Source: CAYFZR01 sp046760505 [NCBI: Candidatus Hydrothermarchaeota archaeon]
GTDB taxonomy: Archaea; CAYFZR01
NCBI GenBank assembly: GCA_046760505.1
Contig: JBHIEG010000010.1
Coordinates: 5,358 to 69,357 of the forward strand
Direction of reading: 5' to 3'
Length of the DNA stretch: 64,000 bases
Below are positions 36,496 through 44,556 of the stretch, piece by piece. Below the pieces are notes generated by a model. The model was not told the origin of the DNA, did not search any database, and saw nothing but the letters and a program-made list of their open reading frames with translations. The translations under genes were made by a program, and so were the position numbers. Numbering within the stretch: position 1 is the first letter of the stretch; every line of letters starts with the position of its first letter.

Positions 36496-36972
36496 ATGGA
36501 AAGGCTCTGGGCTCCATGGAGGATTGATTACATACTGAAAGAAAAAGAGGATAAATGCTTCCTATGTGAGAGACCAAAGGAAAAGGATGATGAAAAGAAT
36601 CTTATAGTTTTTAGAGGAAAAAAATGCTTTGTCATCTTAAACAGATATCCCTACAACAGCGGACATCTAATGATAGCACCGTACAGACACGTGTTGAATA
36701 TCGAAGAATTGGACGAAGAAGAGTCAAACGAGCTATTTTCCATATTAAAAAGGACAATAATTGCCTTGAAAGAGGCATTTAGACCTGAAGGATTTAATGT
36801 AGGAGTTAACATAGGAGAAGCCGCAGGAGCGGGAGAGGAACATCTTCACTTTCATGTCCTGCCTAGATGGATAGGAGATACAAACTTCATGCCCACTCTA
36901 GCAGATGTAAAGGTCCTGCCAGAACACCTTAGGGTAACATACGGAAAACTCTCCAAGTTTTTTGAAGGTTGA
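36496..36972 (+). CDS. HIT family hydrolase/phosphorylase
   Basis: A 158-aa histidine-triad protein with catalytic HLHFHVLPRW, N-terminal zinc-like CFLCERP, and RYPYNSGHLMIAP. It resembles Ap4A phosphorylase-like or adenylyl hydrolase members. I chose ATG 36496 (MERLWAPWR is the conserved family start) over an in-frame ATG at 36418. It is followed by DUF63. Confidence 0.9.
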   Translation: MERLWAPWRIDYILKEKEDKCFLCERPKEKDDEKNLIVFRGKKCFVILNRYPYNSGHLMIAPYRHVLNIEELDEEESNELFSILKRTIIALKEAFRPEGFNVGVNIGEAAGAGEEHLHFHVLPRWIGDTNFMPTLADVKVLPEHLRVTYGKLSKFFEG

Positions 36973-36978
36973 GATAAT

Positions 36979-37773
36979 TTGTTCATCAAAAAATATTTTA
37001 TTGAGCCAATATACAAGCATACTGGCTACAACGTGGTCAATACTATCTTTTATGGTCTTTTACTGGGCTTTGGAATAATAGCGAGTGAAAAACTGGTTCG
37101 AAGGTTAAACGTAAAAGTTGACAAATACCTTGTCTTCTCCTTGCTTCCGTTCCTAGTTCTTGCCTCTTGTATTAGGTCCCTTGTAGATGCAAATATCCTC
37201 AAAACTTCTTTCTTTTTTGTTACCCCCGGAATATTTTTCTTAATCTTTTTCATCGTTTTTACCGTCTTGTTAATTTCATTGCTTCTCGAAAAAAGATTGG
37301 GTATTAGATATTACTATACCGCCTCTCTCATTGGAACCTCTCTCTCAGTTTATCCTCTTTTCATGGTTTTGATTAATGTTATTGCCCTAAAACCGCTGCT
37401 ATACATATTCCTTACCCTAATTTTATCTACTTCCGTAATATTTTTGGGTATAAATTATTTAAACATAAGCAAATTTAAGGAAAGTTGGATAAAAGGCGTC
37501 TTTTTTGCGCACATGCTTGATTTCAGCGCCACATTTGTAGCGGTAGATTTTTACGGATACTTCGAAGAACACGTTTTCGAGAATTTTTTGATAAAGATGA
37601 GTAATACTGCCTTGATCCTTTTTCCATTAAAGATCGTCGTAATCTCTTTCGTCATATTGATTATCCAATCACTAATAGATGAAAAATCCTTGAATTTTTG
37701 GTATTTTGCTCTGTTTATCCTTGGATTCTCCCCTGGATTGAGAGATACGCTTACACTGATGTTGCTTGGGTAA
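36979..37773 (+). CDS. DUF63 integral membrane protein
   Basis: A 264-aa polytopic membrane protein with about seven transmembrane helices. It carries the DUF63 features YNVVNTIFYGLLLGF, RSLVDANIL and FFAHMLDFSATFVAVDF. The family is archaeal and of unknown function. TTG 36979 follows GGTTGAGATAA. It converges with the membrane regulator gene, only 1 bp apart. Confidence 0.82.
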   Translation: MFIKKYFIEPIYKHTGYNVVNTIFYGLLLGFGIIASEKLVRRLNVKVDKYLVFSLLPFLVLASCIRSLVDANILKTSFFFVTPGIFFLIFFIVFTVLLISLLLEKRLGIRYYYTASLIGTSLSVYPLFMVLINVIALKPLLYIFLTLILSTSVIFLGINYLNISKFKESWIKGVFFAHMLDFSATFVAVDFYGYFEEHVFENFLIKMSNTALILFPLKIVVISFVILIIQSLIDEKSLNFWYFALFILGFSPGLRDTLTLMLLG

Positions 37774-37774
37774 A

Positions 37775-38494
37775 TCATTTTGGCCTCAAAGATATTATGT
37801 TTGCTCTTCCTTTAGCACGCTTTTCTATTATTCCCTTTTCTTCCAGGGCTGATAAGATTAAACTAACTTTTGCGGGTGAATATCCGATTTCTTTCGTCAA
37901 ATCTGTTTGAAACATCTCTTTTCCGTGTGTTTTGAGAATATTTATTATTCTGATTTCATCATCGGTTAGATCTTCTCTTACGTACTTTTCCCTTCTAAAG
38001 TATAAAAAAGCAAGAAGCAGGATGATCATTGAAAGAAAGATTATAAAGTATATGAAATCAAATTTATTGTTCATTTCAAAATCAATCGTTGAGTATTCCT
38101 CTATATCCGGAAGATTCTCGATTTCGTATGGTAATTTCTCGATTTCTGGAAAAATATCTTCTAATTTAGGAAACATAGGTAAATCCAGTCTCGTAATCTC
38201 TTTTTCCTTTAGGAGCGTTATGTTCATTTGAGTGAAATAAGAAATTCCTCCGCTCTGGTTAACGGTAAACGCCACGAAGATATACCTGCCAGGCGGAAGA
38301 TCTAATTTGTAGTAGCCATTTTGATCACAGATCACCTGATCTGTTAGAGTACTATTTCTGTAAACCCTAACGATGGTGCTCGGCAGAGGTTGAAATGTGC
38401 TCCAGTGAAATGCCTTGCCTTCTATATGTATGGAAAAGCATGGATAAACAATCAGGAGAAGCATAACAAAGATCAAGACATTTTTGGAGGACAT
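37775..38494 (-). CDS. membrane-anchored winged-helix regulator (COG2512-like)
   Basis: The signal peptide (LIFVMLLLIVYPCFS) is followed by an extracellular carboxypeptidase-regulatory-like beta domain (~24-110: DQNGYYKLDLPPGRYIFVAF), one transmembrane helix (~150-170), and a cytoplasmic MarR-like winged helix (~180-235: MFQTDLTKEIGYSPAKVSLILSALEEKG). This layout is that of archaeal one-component membrane transcription regulators. It diverges from the cytochrome operon and probably senses an external signal for it (inference). Confidence 0.85.
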   Translation of the reverse strand: MSSKNVLIFVMLLLIVYPCFSIHIEGKAFHWSTFQPLPSTIVRVYRNSTLTDQVICDQNGYYKLDLPPGRYIFVAFTVNQSGGISYFTQMNITLLKEKEITRLDLPMFPKLEDIFPEIEKLPYEIENLPDIEEYSTIDFEMNNKFDFIYFIIFLSMIILLLAFLYFRREKYVREDLTDDEIRIINILKTHGKEMFQTDLTKEIGYSPAKVSLILSALEEKGIIEKRAKGRANIISLRPK

Positions 38495-38590
38495 GTAAAA
38501 TCATTTTTCATTCCTACTATAAAGTATGTTTGCATTACCATTCTGCGAATACTCAATAGATATCATTCGAGATTATTCAATTCTACATAG

Positions 38591-38628
38591 TTCTATAATT
38601 AGTCCTATAATTTCTATAATAAGAAATT
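38591..38628. promoter_or_regulatory. three direct repeats TYCTATAATW plus inverted repeat, candidate operator
   Basis: TTCTATAATT (38591-38600), TCCTATAATT (38603-38612) and TTCTATAATA (38612-38621). An inverted repeat AATTTCT/AGAAATT (38609-38615/38622-38628) overlaps the last copies. It lies between the divergent membrane regulator and the multiheme cytochrome operon. Confidence 0.45.
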
Positions 38629-38756
38629 CAAAAATAGAATGCACGAAGAAGTTCCAAAAATGATATAAAATAGATCTGAAAATGGTTTAACTTGAATTAA
38701 ATTAATTTCTGTAAAAAATGAAAAATGATTCTCTAAACGTCTTTAAAAATGGACTA

Positions 38757-38765
38757 ATATAAATT
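38757..38765 (+). promoter_or_regulatory. TATA box of the cytochrome operon
   Basis: AATATAAAT lies ~25-30 bp before ATG 38788, giving a very short or absent leader. Confidence 0.45.
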
Positions 38766-38787
38766 TACCTAATTCTCCAGTATATTC

Positions 38788-39816
38788 ATGTCCTCAGACA
38801 CTTTAATTGAGAAGTTTAAGGTTTACATGCTCGCTTTTTCCATAATAACTGGTTTGGCGTTTACTTTAATGAACCTTCGTTCGCCAAAGTCATCGGAAGC
38901 CTCTGGCACCAACGGAGAAATCTTTGATCTTCAAGACCAGGTCAAGATCGCTATAGAAAAAGCCCAGAACGAGATTGAAAAAGCAGAAAAAAAAGGAAAA
39001 GATATCATTTATGCAGAAGAGGCTCTGAAAAACGCCAGAAAACTCTCAGAAACTCATGGAAAAGACAAGTATGAGTTCAGACGAAATCTTTTAGAAGCAA
39101 TACATTATGCGAAAAGGGCGGAATCGCTGGCAAAGGCGCTCACAGATGTATCCTGTGTCTCTTGCCACAGTTCATTGAAAAATACAGAAGTTTACGCGGA
39201 ATACGTGGAATGGGCCGAGACAGTACATGCAGATAACTTTGTAACCTGCGAAAAATGTCACGGAGGCAATCCAGATGAAAAAACCGCGCACAAAGATTTA
39301 CTTCATCTAAATATTAGCCAAATAACCAGAGTCTGTTCCGAATGCCATCCAAAATCAAAGTATTTTGAATCTGCACATTGGGAAGAACTAAGAAAAACGC
39401 TGGAATTAAATTCCAATGAATTGGGAACAAAGTTCAATGATCAGGTGCTTGCACCGGCGTGCACCACATGCCACGGAGGGCACAGGATAAAGAGCACAAG
39501 AAACCCCGAAAGCACCGTATTTTTCAAAAAAGTCACCGAAACTTGCGGAATCGATTGTCATCCGAAGCAATACAGCGAATTTGTAAAAAGCACCCATTAT
39601 AAAAGACTGAGTTCTGATAAATTGGGACCGACCTGTGTAACCTGTCATGGTTCCCATTCTGCGAGCATACCTGAAAACATCTCTGGTGTATGCGGTTACT
39701 GTCATTCAGAGGTGCCTGAAGTGAGAGGAAGATGGCATGAATTTAAGGGAAAAGAAATATCGTTCTTAGAATCGTATAAACCCAAAACAATGAGATTGCT
39801 GGTGAGAATAAGATGA
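38788..39816 (+). CDS. membrane-anchored seven-heme cytochrome c
   Basis: The N-terminal transmembrane anchor (~12-30) is followed by a lysine/glutamate-rich helical stalk (~45-118), then heme motifs. Six CxxCH begin at Cys123, 154, 183, 225, 283 and 302, and one is an unusual CxxxCH (Cys253-Cys257-His258). Many extra His residues can serve as distal ligands. Located outside the membrane, it should carry electrons between the membrane complex encoded downstream and an extracellular or periplasmic partner. It overlaps the next cytochrome gene by 4 bp. Confidence 0.92.
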   Translation: MSSDTLIEKFKVYMLAFSIITGLAFTLMNLRSPKSSEASGTNGEIFDLQDQVKIAIEKAQNEIEKAEKKGKDIIYAEEALKNARKLSETHGKDKYEFRRNLLEAIHYAKRAESLAKALTDVSCVSCHSSLKNTEVYAEYVEWAETVHADNFVTCEKCHGGNPDEKTAHKDLLHLNISQITRVCSECHPKSKYFESAHWEELRKTLELNSNELGTKFNDQVLAPACTTCHGGHRIKSTRNPESTVFFKKVTETCGIDCHPKQYSEFVKSTHYKRLSSDKLGPTCVTCHGSHSASIPENISGVCGYCHSEVPEVRGRWHEFKGKEISFLESYKPKTMRLLVRIR

Positions 39817-40277
39817 AGGCTCATGTTAAATTGGTCGTTTTGATATTGGTTATGTTTGCAATTGTATTCGCCTCTGTTAGAGCGGTACTCATTCCGGATT
39901 CATTCGGGATGTACGGGCACTATCGTGGAGACTCCCTAGAAGAAAATAAAAAACTCCCATTGGTCTATTCGGAGTCGTCCGCATGCAAAAATTGTCATCC
40001 ACTGCATTTTAAGGACTGGAGCGAAAATCAACACAGAGGTGTAAACTGTGAAACCTGCCATGGACCTGCGCTAAATCATGTAGAGGCGCCAAAAGAGATT
40101 AAGCCTCTAGCAGAAACGTCAGAGGAACTATGCAAGAGATGTCATGCATTTATGGCCTCAAGACCTTCTGAATTTCCTCAGATAGATTTTGATACCCACA
40201 ATCCTGGAAGAAACTGCAGGTCATGTCATAATCCCCACATACCGTTTAAACCCTGGTATTACTCAAAGGAGGTATAA
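39813..40277 (+). CDS. membrane-anchored four-heme cytochrome c
   Basis: An N-terminal membrane helix (VKLVVLILVMFAIVFASV) is followed by four CxxCH sites starting at Cys58, Cys79, Cys107 and Cys135. The first site is in the sequence SACKNCHPLHFKDW, as in NrfA-/NapC-like and octaheme-like families. Overlap with the seven-heme gene suggests a stable complex. Confidence 0.92.
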   Translation: MKAHVKLVVLILVMFAIVFASVRAVLIPDSFGMYGHYRGDSLEENKKLPLVYSESSACKNCHPLHFKDWSENQHRGVNCETCHGPALNHVEAPKEIKPLAETSEELCKRCHAFMASRPSEFPQIDFDTHNPGRNCRSCHNPHIPFKPWYYSKEV

Positions 40278-40278
40278 A

Positions 40279-41031
40279 ATGGCAATTTCACGCCGAGACT
40301 TCATATTAACTGCAATAAAAACGTCAGCAGGATTAGCTCTAGCCATAGAATCTCTAACATCTAATTTTATGCAAGTAGCAAACGCTTTAGGGGAAGAGGA
40401 AATTTCAGAGCATCACTGGGGTTTTGTCGTTGATACAACCAAATGTATAGGATGTGGTTTTTGCGTAGAGGCATGCAAGAGGGAGAATAATGTTCCATTA
40501 GACGCTCATGTCTTTAGAACTTGGGTTGAAAAGTACGTCATAACAATGGACGGAGAGGTCATTGTAACATCACCCAACGGCGGTATCCATGGATTCAAAG
40601 AAAGTGAGAAAAGAATAAGAAAGGGCTTTTTCGTTCCAAAGTTGTGCAATCAGTGCGATAAGCCCCCTTGTGTTCAAGTTTGCCCAGTAGGAGCAACATA
40701 CAAGACTAAAGATGGAGTCATTCTGGTTGATAGTAAATACTGTGTGGGGTGCAGATACTGTATTCAGGCATGTCCTTATGGAGCGAGATTCATTCATCCG
40801 GTGAGAAAGGTAGCGGACAAATGCACGTGGTGTTACCATAGAATAACCAAAGGTTTTCTACCGGCTTGCGTTCAGGAATGTCCGGTTGGTGCAAGAATTT
40901 TTGGCGACCTAAACGATCCAAACAGTGCTGTAAGTAAAATACTTAGAGAAGAAAGGGTTGCTGTCTTAAAGCCAAGTCAAGGAACCGAGCCCAAAGTTTT
41001 CTATGTTGGATTGGATAAGGAGGTGATTTAA
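40279..41031 (+). CDS. Tat-exported four-cluster ferredoxin (DmsB/HybA/NrfC-like)
   Basis: A 250-aa electron-transfer subunit. It has a twin-arginine signal (SRRDFILTAIKTSAGLALA) and four 4Fe-4S sites: CIGCGFC..C, CNQCDKPPC..C, CVGCRYC..C and CTWCYHR...C..C. Proteins of this type pair with NrfD-type membrane subunits, encoded next. ATG 40279 follows GGAGGTATAAA; an in-frame upstream ATG (40189) lies within the cytochrome gene and would block the Tat signal. Confidence 0.94.
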   Translation: MAISRRDFILTAIKTSAGLALAIESLTSNFMQVANALGEEEISEHHWGFVVDTTKCIGCGFCVEACKRENNVPLDAHVFRTWVEKYVITMDGEVIVTSPNGGIHGFKESEKRIRKGFFVPKLCNQCDKPPCVQVCPVGATYKTKDGVILVDSKYCVGCRYCIQACPYGARFIHPVRKVADKCTWCYHRITKGFLPACVQECPVGARIFGDLNDPNSAVSKILREERVAVLKPSQGTEPKVFYVGLDKEVI

Positions 41032-43634
41032 TGATTGAGTCTGTACAAGGCTTCGTTTTTCCAAATGAAATTGAGGTGCAGTGGAGTATACTTATCGCTT
41101 TGTACCCTTATATAACCGGTCTGGTGGCTGGAGCATTTATTGTTTCATCGATTTATCATGTTTTTGGAAGAAAAGAGGTTAAACCCGTTGCTAAACTGGC
41201 TGTACTAACCGCATACGCCTTTCTTTTAATTTGCGTTCAGCCCTTGCTCTTTCATCTCACACAGCCTTTAAGGGCTCCAGAAATATTCTTGACCCCAAAT
41301 CCTAACTCGGCCATGGCTGCGTTTGGCTATGTCTACCTGTCTTATCTCATAATTTTGACCCTAGAGATTTGGTTCATATTCAGAGAGGATATCGTGAGAT
41401 TTGCAAAATCGAGCAGGGGGATAAAAAAACTGTTCTACTTTGTTCTGGCTTTAGGTATCACTGATATATCGAAGGAAGCCCTAGAGACCGATCATAAAAT
41501 CACCACCGTGCTCGCGGCGATAGGAATTCCATCTGCCTGCTTACTTCACGGATATGCTGGCTTCATATTTGGATCTATTAAAGCCAATCCTTGGTGGTCC
41601 ACACCTCTAATGCCGATCATATTTTTACTCTCCGCTATAGTCTCAGGTATTGCGATGTTGATCCTAATCTACGTTATCGTATCAAAGATAAGGAGAACCA
41701 CCATAGATAGAACCTGCATGAAATCGCTGGCAACTTACCTCTGGTACTTCTTGGTAATAGATCTAACCTTCGAGTCATTGGAAGTTCTATCAAAGATGTA
41801 TGAATCTGCTGAAGAATGGGGAATAATTTCACAACTGATCTCAAAGAAGATTGCATTCACCTTCATAGGAGTCCAAATGATCATGGGGGAGGTAATCCCC
41901 ATAATCGTGATCGGTTCTCTCCTACTCTTTAAGTTTGGGGAGAGAGTAAGGAATGCGGGCTTTTTCCTCTCCTCGCTGCTAGTTGTTATCGGAGTCTTTG
42001 CGATGCGATGGAACGTTGTAATCGGAGGTCAACTTTTCTCAAAAAGTTTAAGGGGCTTTACCACATATGCTCCAGAGTTCCTGAGCAGGGAAGGGATACT
42101 GCCCGCGATCTTTCTAATGACCTTGCCATTCGTGATACTTGCAGTATCGTTAATCATCCTGCCCCCCTGGGAAAGGGAAGAAAGGGAGAAAAAAGAATTA
42201 AAGGAAATATTCGGTGATAGGGTGAGTTTTGATGAGAATGAACTGATCCTTTACTCTCATGACGTAGGAACGCTCCCTGATGTAGTTCCGCTATTCATGC
42301 TGGATACCTTACCAGATGCTGTTGTACTTCCGGAAAACAAAGAAGAGTTAGTAAAACTTGTAAATCTTGCAAACGAGTTCAGAATTCCATTGATACCAAG
42401 AGGGTCAGCGACTGGTGGATACGGTGGAGCGCTTCCTGTTTATGGGGGCATAGTTGTAAACTTTTCTAAGATGGACAGGATAATAGAGATAAATAAAGAA
42501 GAAAAGACTGCTACAATAGAGCCAGGAGTAATTTGGGACCGGTTAGAAAAAGAACTGAATAAACAAGGCTTGCAACTAAAGCACTACCCATCGAGCGCTC
42601 CATCTGCTACGGTAGCAGGCTGGATAGCCCAAGGGGGGACTGGAATAGGCAGTTTAACCTATGGAAACGCTTCCACGATAGTAAAGGAGGCAGAATTGGT
42701 TACACCGGACGGTAAGGTAGAGACGTTCAAGGGTAAGAACTTAGATCTCGTCTGCGAATGTGAAGGAATAACAGGATTCATAACGAAATTAAAAATTGAA
42801 GTAAAGGATTATGAAGAGATAATCCCAGTAACCGTATTGTTTAAAGATGCATCTTCCTTAGAATCAGCAATAAATCAGGTTGTTAGTTATGCAAAGCCCT
42901 ATACCATAGCATTCGGAACTCCTGGATACATAAAACTTAAACAGGAGGCAACAGGCCACAGACTCCTGCCGGAGGATAAATACTACGCGATATTTGCATA
43001 CTACGAGTCTCAGTATGAGAAAGTAAAGGAAAAATTTGCTGAGATAATCCATTCTAATTCTGGAGAGATTGCAAGCGCTGAAGTCTCCAAAAAAGAATGG
43101 GAAGAGAGATTTTACCCTTTGAGAATAAAGAGGCTTGGTCCAAGCGTAATACCGAGTGAGGCATTGATTCCTAATGCGAGACTGAAAGATGTTTTGGAAG
43201 AAGTAGAAAAAGAGACAAAAGGAATGTACATCGGGGCAGAAGGACAGTTGGCAAGTGAAAAAGAATCTGCTTTACTGGTGTTTTTCTTGGAAGACGAACG
43301 TTCTTTCTTAAGATTTACTTTCGGATGGAACAACGCATTCAAAATAGTAGATATCGCGAGAAAATTCGGTGGAAGAGTGTATTCAACAGGAATATGGTTT
43401 TCAGGAGAATCAGAGAGTTACTTCGGAAAAGAAAGACTTGAAAAAATAAGGAAGTTCAAGAAAGAAAGAGATCCGAACGACATCATGAACCCTGGAAAGA
43501 TATTTCCGCCTGAGATAAAGGCTTTTCCACTCATGCCCATCTCCAAGGGTATAGAACTCTCGAAACCTTTCATGTCGATAGGAAGCAAAATATTCCGATA
43601 TCAAAGAGCCGAGGTAAGTTACACTGATCAATGA
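41031..43634 (+). CDS. NrfD-type membrane subunit fused to GlcD-type FAD oxidase
   Basis: An 867-aa fusion. Residues 1-~385 form a polytopic (~9-10 helices) NrfD/PsrC-like quinone-interacting domain. Residues ~390-867 form a cytoplasm-facing FAD-linked oxidase of the GlcD/D-lactate dehydrogenase family. The latter has the PP-loop FAD motif IPRGSATGGYGGALPVYGG (~455), PSSAPSATVAGW and the C-terminal DPNDIMNPGKIFP (~814). It overlaps the ferredoxin gene by 1 bp. It could couple oxidation of a hydroxy acid in the cytoplasm to the quinone/methanophenazine pool and exported cytochromes (inference). I know of no standard complex with this fusion. Confidence 0.88.
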   Translation: MIESVQGFVFPNEIEVQWSILIALYPYITGLVAGAFIVSSIYHVFGRKEVKPVAKLAVLTAYAFLLICVQPLLFHLTQPLRAPEIFLTPNPNSAMAAFGYVYLSYLIILTLEIWFIFREDIVRFAKSSRGIKKLFYFVLALGITDISKEALETDHKITTVLAAIGIPSACLLHGYAGFIFGSIKANPWWSTPLMPIIFLLSAIVSGIAMLILIYVIVSKIRRTTIDRTCMKSLATYLWYFLVIDLTFESLEVLSKMYESAEEWGIISQLISKKIAFTFIGVQMIMGEVIPIIVIGSLLLFKFGERVRNAGFFLSSLLVVIGVFAMRWNVVIGGQLFSKSLRGFTTYAPEFLSREGILPAIFLMTLPFVILAVSLIILPPWEREEREKKELKEIFGDRVSFDENELILYSHDVGTLPDVVPLFMLDTLPDAVVLPENKEELVKLVNLANEFRIPLIPRGSATGGYGGALPVYGGIVVNFSKMDRIIEINKEEKTATIEPGVIWDRLEKELNKQGLQLKHYPSSAPSATVAGWIAQGGTGIGSLTYGNASTIVKEAELVTPDGKVETFKGKNLDLVCECEGITGFITKLKIEVKDYEEIIPVTVLFKDASSLESAINQVVSYAKPYTIAFGTPGYIKLKQEATGHRLLPEDKYYAIFAYYESQYEKVKEKFAEIIHSNSGEIASAEVSKKEWEERFYPLRIKRLGPSVIPSEALIPNARLKDVLEEVEKETKGMYIGAEGQLASEKESALLVFFLEDERSFLRFTFGWNNAFKIVDIARKFGGRVYSTGIWFSGESESYFGKERLEKIRKFKKERDPNDIMNPGKIFPPEIKAFPLMPISKGIELSKPFMSIGSKIFRYQRAEVSYTDQ

Positions 43635-44053
43635 AAAATGGAAAGGGTATTGTTATGGAAAAGGAAGTTTTAGATGTGGAAAAGTCAAAAGAAAAAATGA
43701 GAAAATTGCTTAAAGATCCTGAAAAAGCAGATGAATTTATCAATCTACTAACTGAACACAGAAGAAAGAGATTCAAAGATTTTGAAGAATCCCTCCAAAG
43801 GGATCCTGTCCTCTTCGACGATTTCACCAAAGACCCTATCGAAACATTGGCCAGAGCGGGCTTGATTTGTGAGAACGATGAAGTAATCATAAAGTACCCC
43901 GGAGCAGTTGCACCTCGAATCGCGATGAAGACGATGAAATTTCCGGTTCCGGTCAAAATTAAGGTGAAGTGTCAGATATGCTGGAGAAAGATCTATCCTT
44001 ATCCTTGCCATTATACCATCGAAATCCAGTGGCCAGCAATGGAACAAGATTAA
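43631..44053 (+). CDS. hypothetical protein with nitrile-hydratase-leader-like segment and Cys-rich tail
   Basis: A 140-aa protein, last in the cytochrome/NrfD-GlcD operon (4-bp overlap). A charged helical N terminus leads to DFTKDPIETLARAGL (~64-78) and EVIIKYPG, resembling the leader pattern of nitrile-hydratase-type (NHLP/Nif11) proteins. The tail holds CQICWRK (Cys114, 117) and PCHYTIEIQW (Cys126, His127), a possible metal site. It is either a small accessory subunit or a precursor-like peptide. ATG 43655 is an alternative start. Confidence 0.5.
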   Translation: MKNGKGIVMEKEVLDVEKSKEKMRKLLKDPEKADEFINLLTEHRRKRFKDFEESLQRDPVLFDDFTKDPIETLARAGLICENDEVIIKYPGAVAPRIAMKTMKFPVPVKIKVKCQICWRKIYPYPCHYTIEIQWPAMEQD

Positions 44054-44065
44054 TCCATTCTTCTA

Positions 44066-44164
44066 TTATCCTCTCCAGAACCAAAATCTCATTTTCTCAA
44101 GTACGATTATCGCTGCAGCAATGCAAAATAAACCTATCAACAATGTAGTGATAACGCAGTCCAT
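44066..44164 (-). CDS. possible 32-aa single-span membrane microprotein
   Basis: The frame MDCVITTLLIGLFCIAAAII then VLEKMRFWFWRG encodes one clean transmembrane helix with a basic aromatic cytoplasmic end. AT-rich promoter-like DNA precedes ATG 44164. It is too short for statistical support, but the hydrophobic pattern is not random-looking. Confidence 0.45.
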   Translation of the reverse strand: MDCVITTLLIGLFCIAAAIIVLEKMRFWFWRG

Positions 44165-44358
44165 ACGATCATCTGATTATACTATACAATTTGTTTTTAA
44201 TATTTTCTTTGTTTATAATATTTTCTTAAGATTAATCATTAAAAATTATATTAGTAATAATTACTCAAATTATATTTAAGAAACTTTACAGGTAATCTAA
44301 AAATGCAGGAGTTAGGGCTAATCTAGGAAATCTAGAAGAGCATTACTATTATTATTTC

Positions 44359-44433
44359 CTATTTTGGCTCTTCTTTTTTCTTTTTCTTCTTGAAGATGCT
44401 AGACAATTTTTCTTTGAGTTTCTCTATATCCAT
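44359..44433 (-). CDS. possible 24-aa basic microprotein
   Basis: The frame MDIEKLKEKLSSIFKKKKKK then EEPK follows GTGATGG upstream of ATG 44433. A TATA-like AAATATATAAAAG lies near 44474-44486 on the minus strand. Amphipathic helix plus poly-lysine. Low support alone. Confidence 0.35.
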   Translation of the reverse strand: MDIEKLKEKLSSIFKKKKKKEEPK

Positions 44434-44556
44434 GATCCATCACTCTCGCGGCACTAATTTATATTTCTCCTTACTTTTATATATTTTGTTAGAATCCTAT
44501 TTTCCACCAACAATTATCATACAGCAAATTATCTTATGCAACAAAAATTGTCGTTT

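Noticed and set aside
40189-40278. 30-residue N-terminal extension of the Tat ferredoxin
   Set aside because: It lies inside the cytochrome gene and would bury the twin-arginine signal; GGAGGTATAAA directly precedes ATG 40279.
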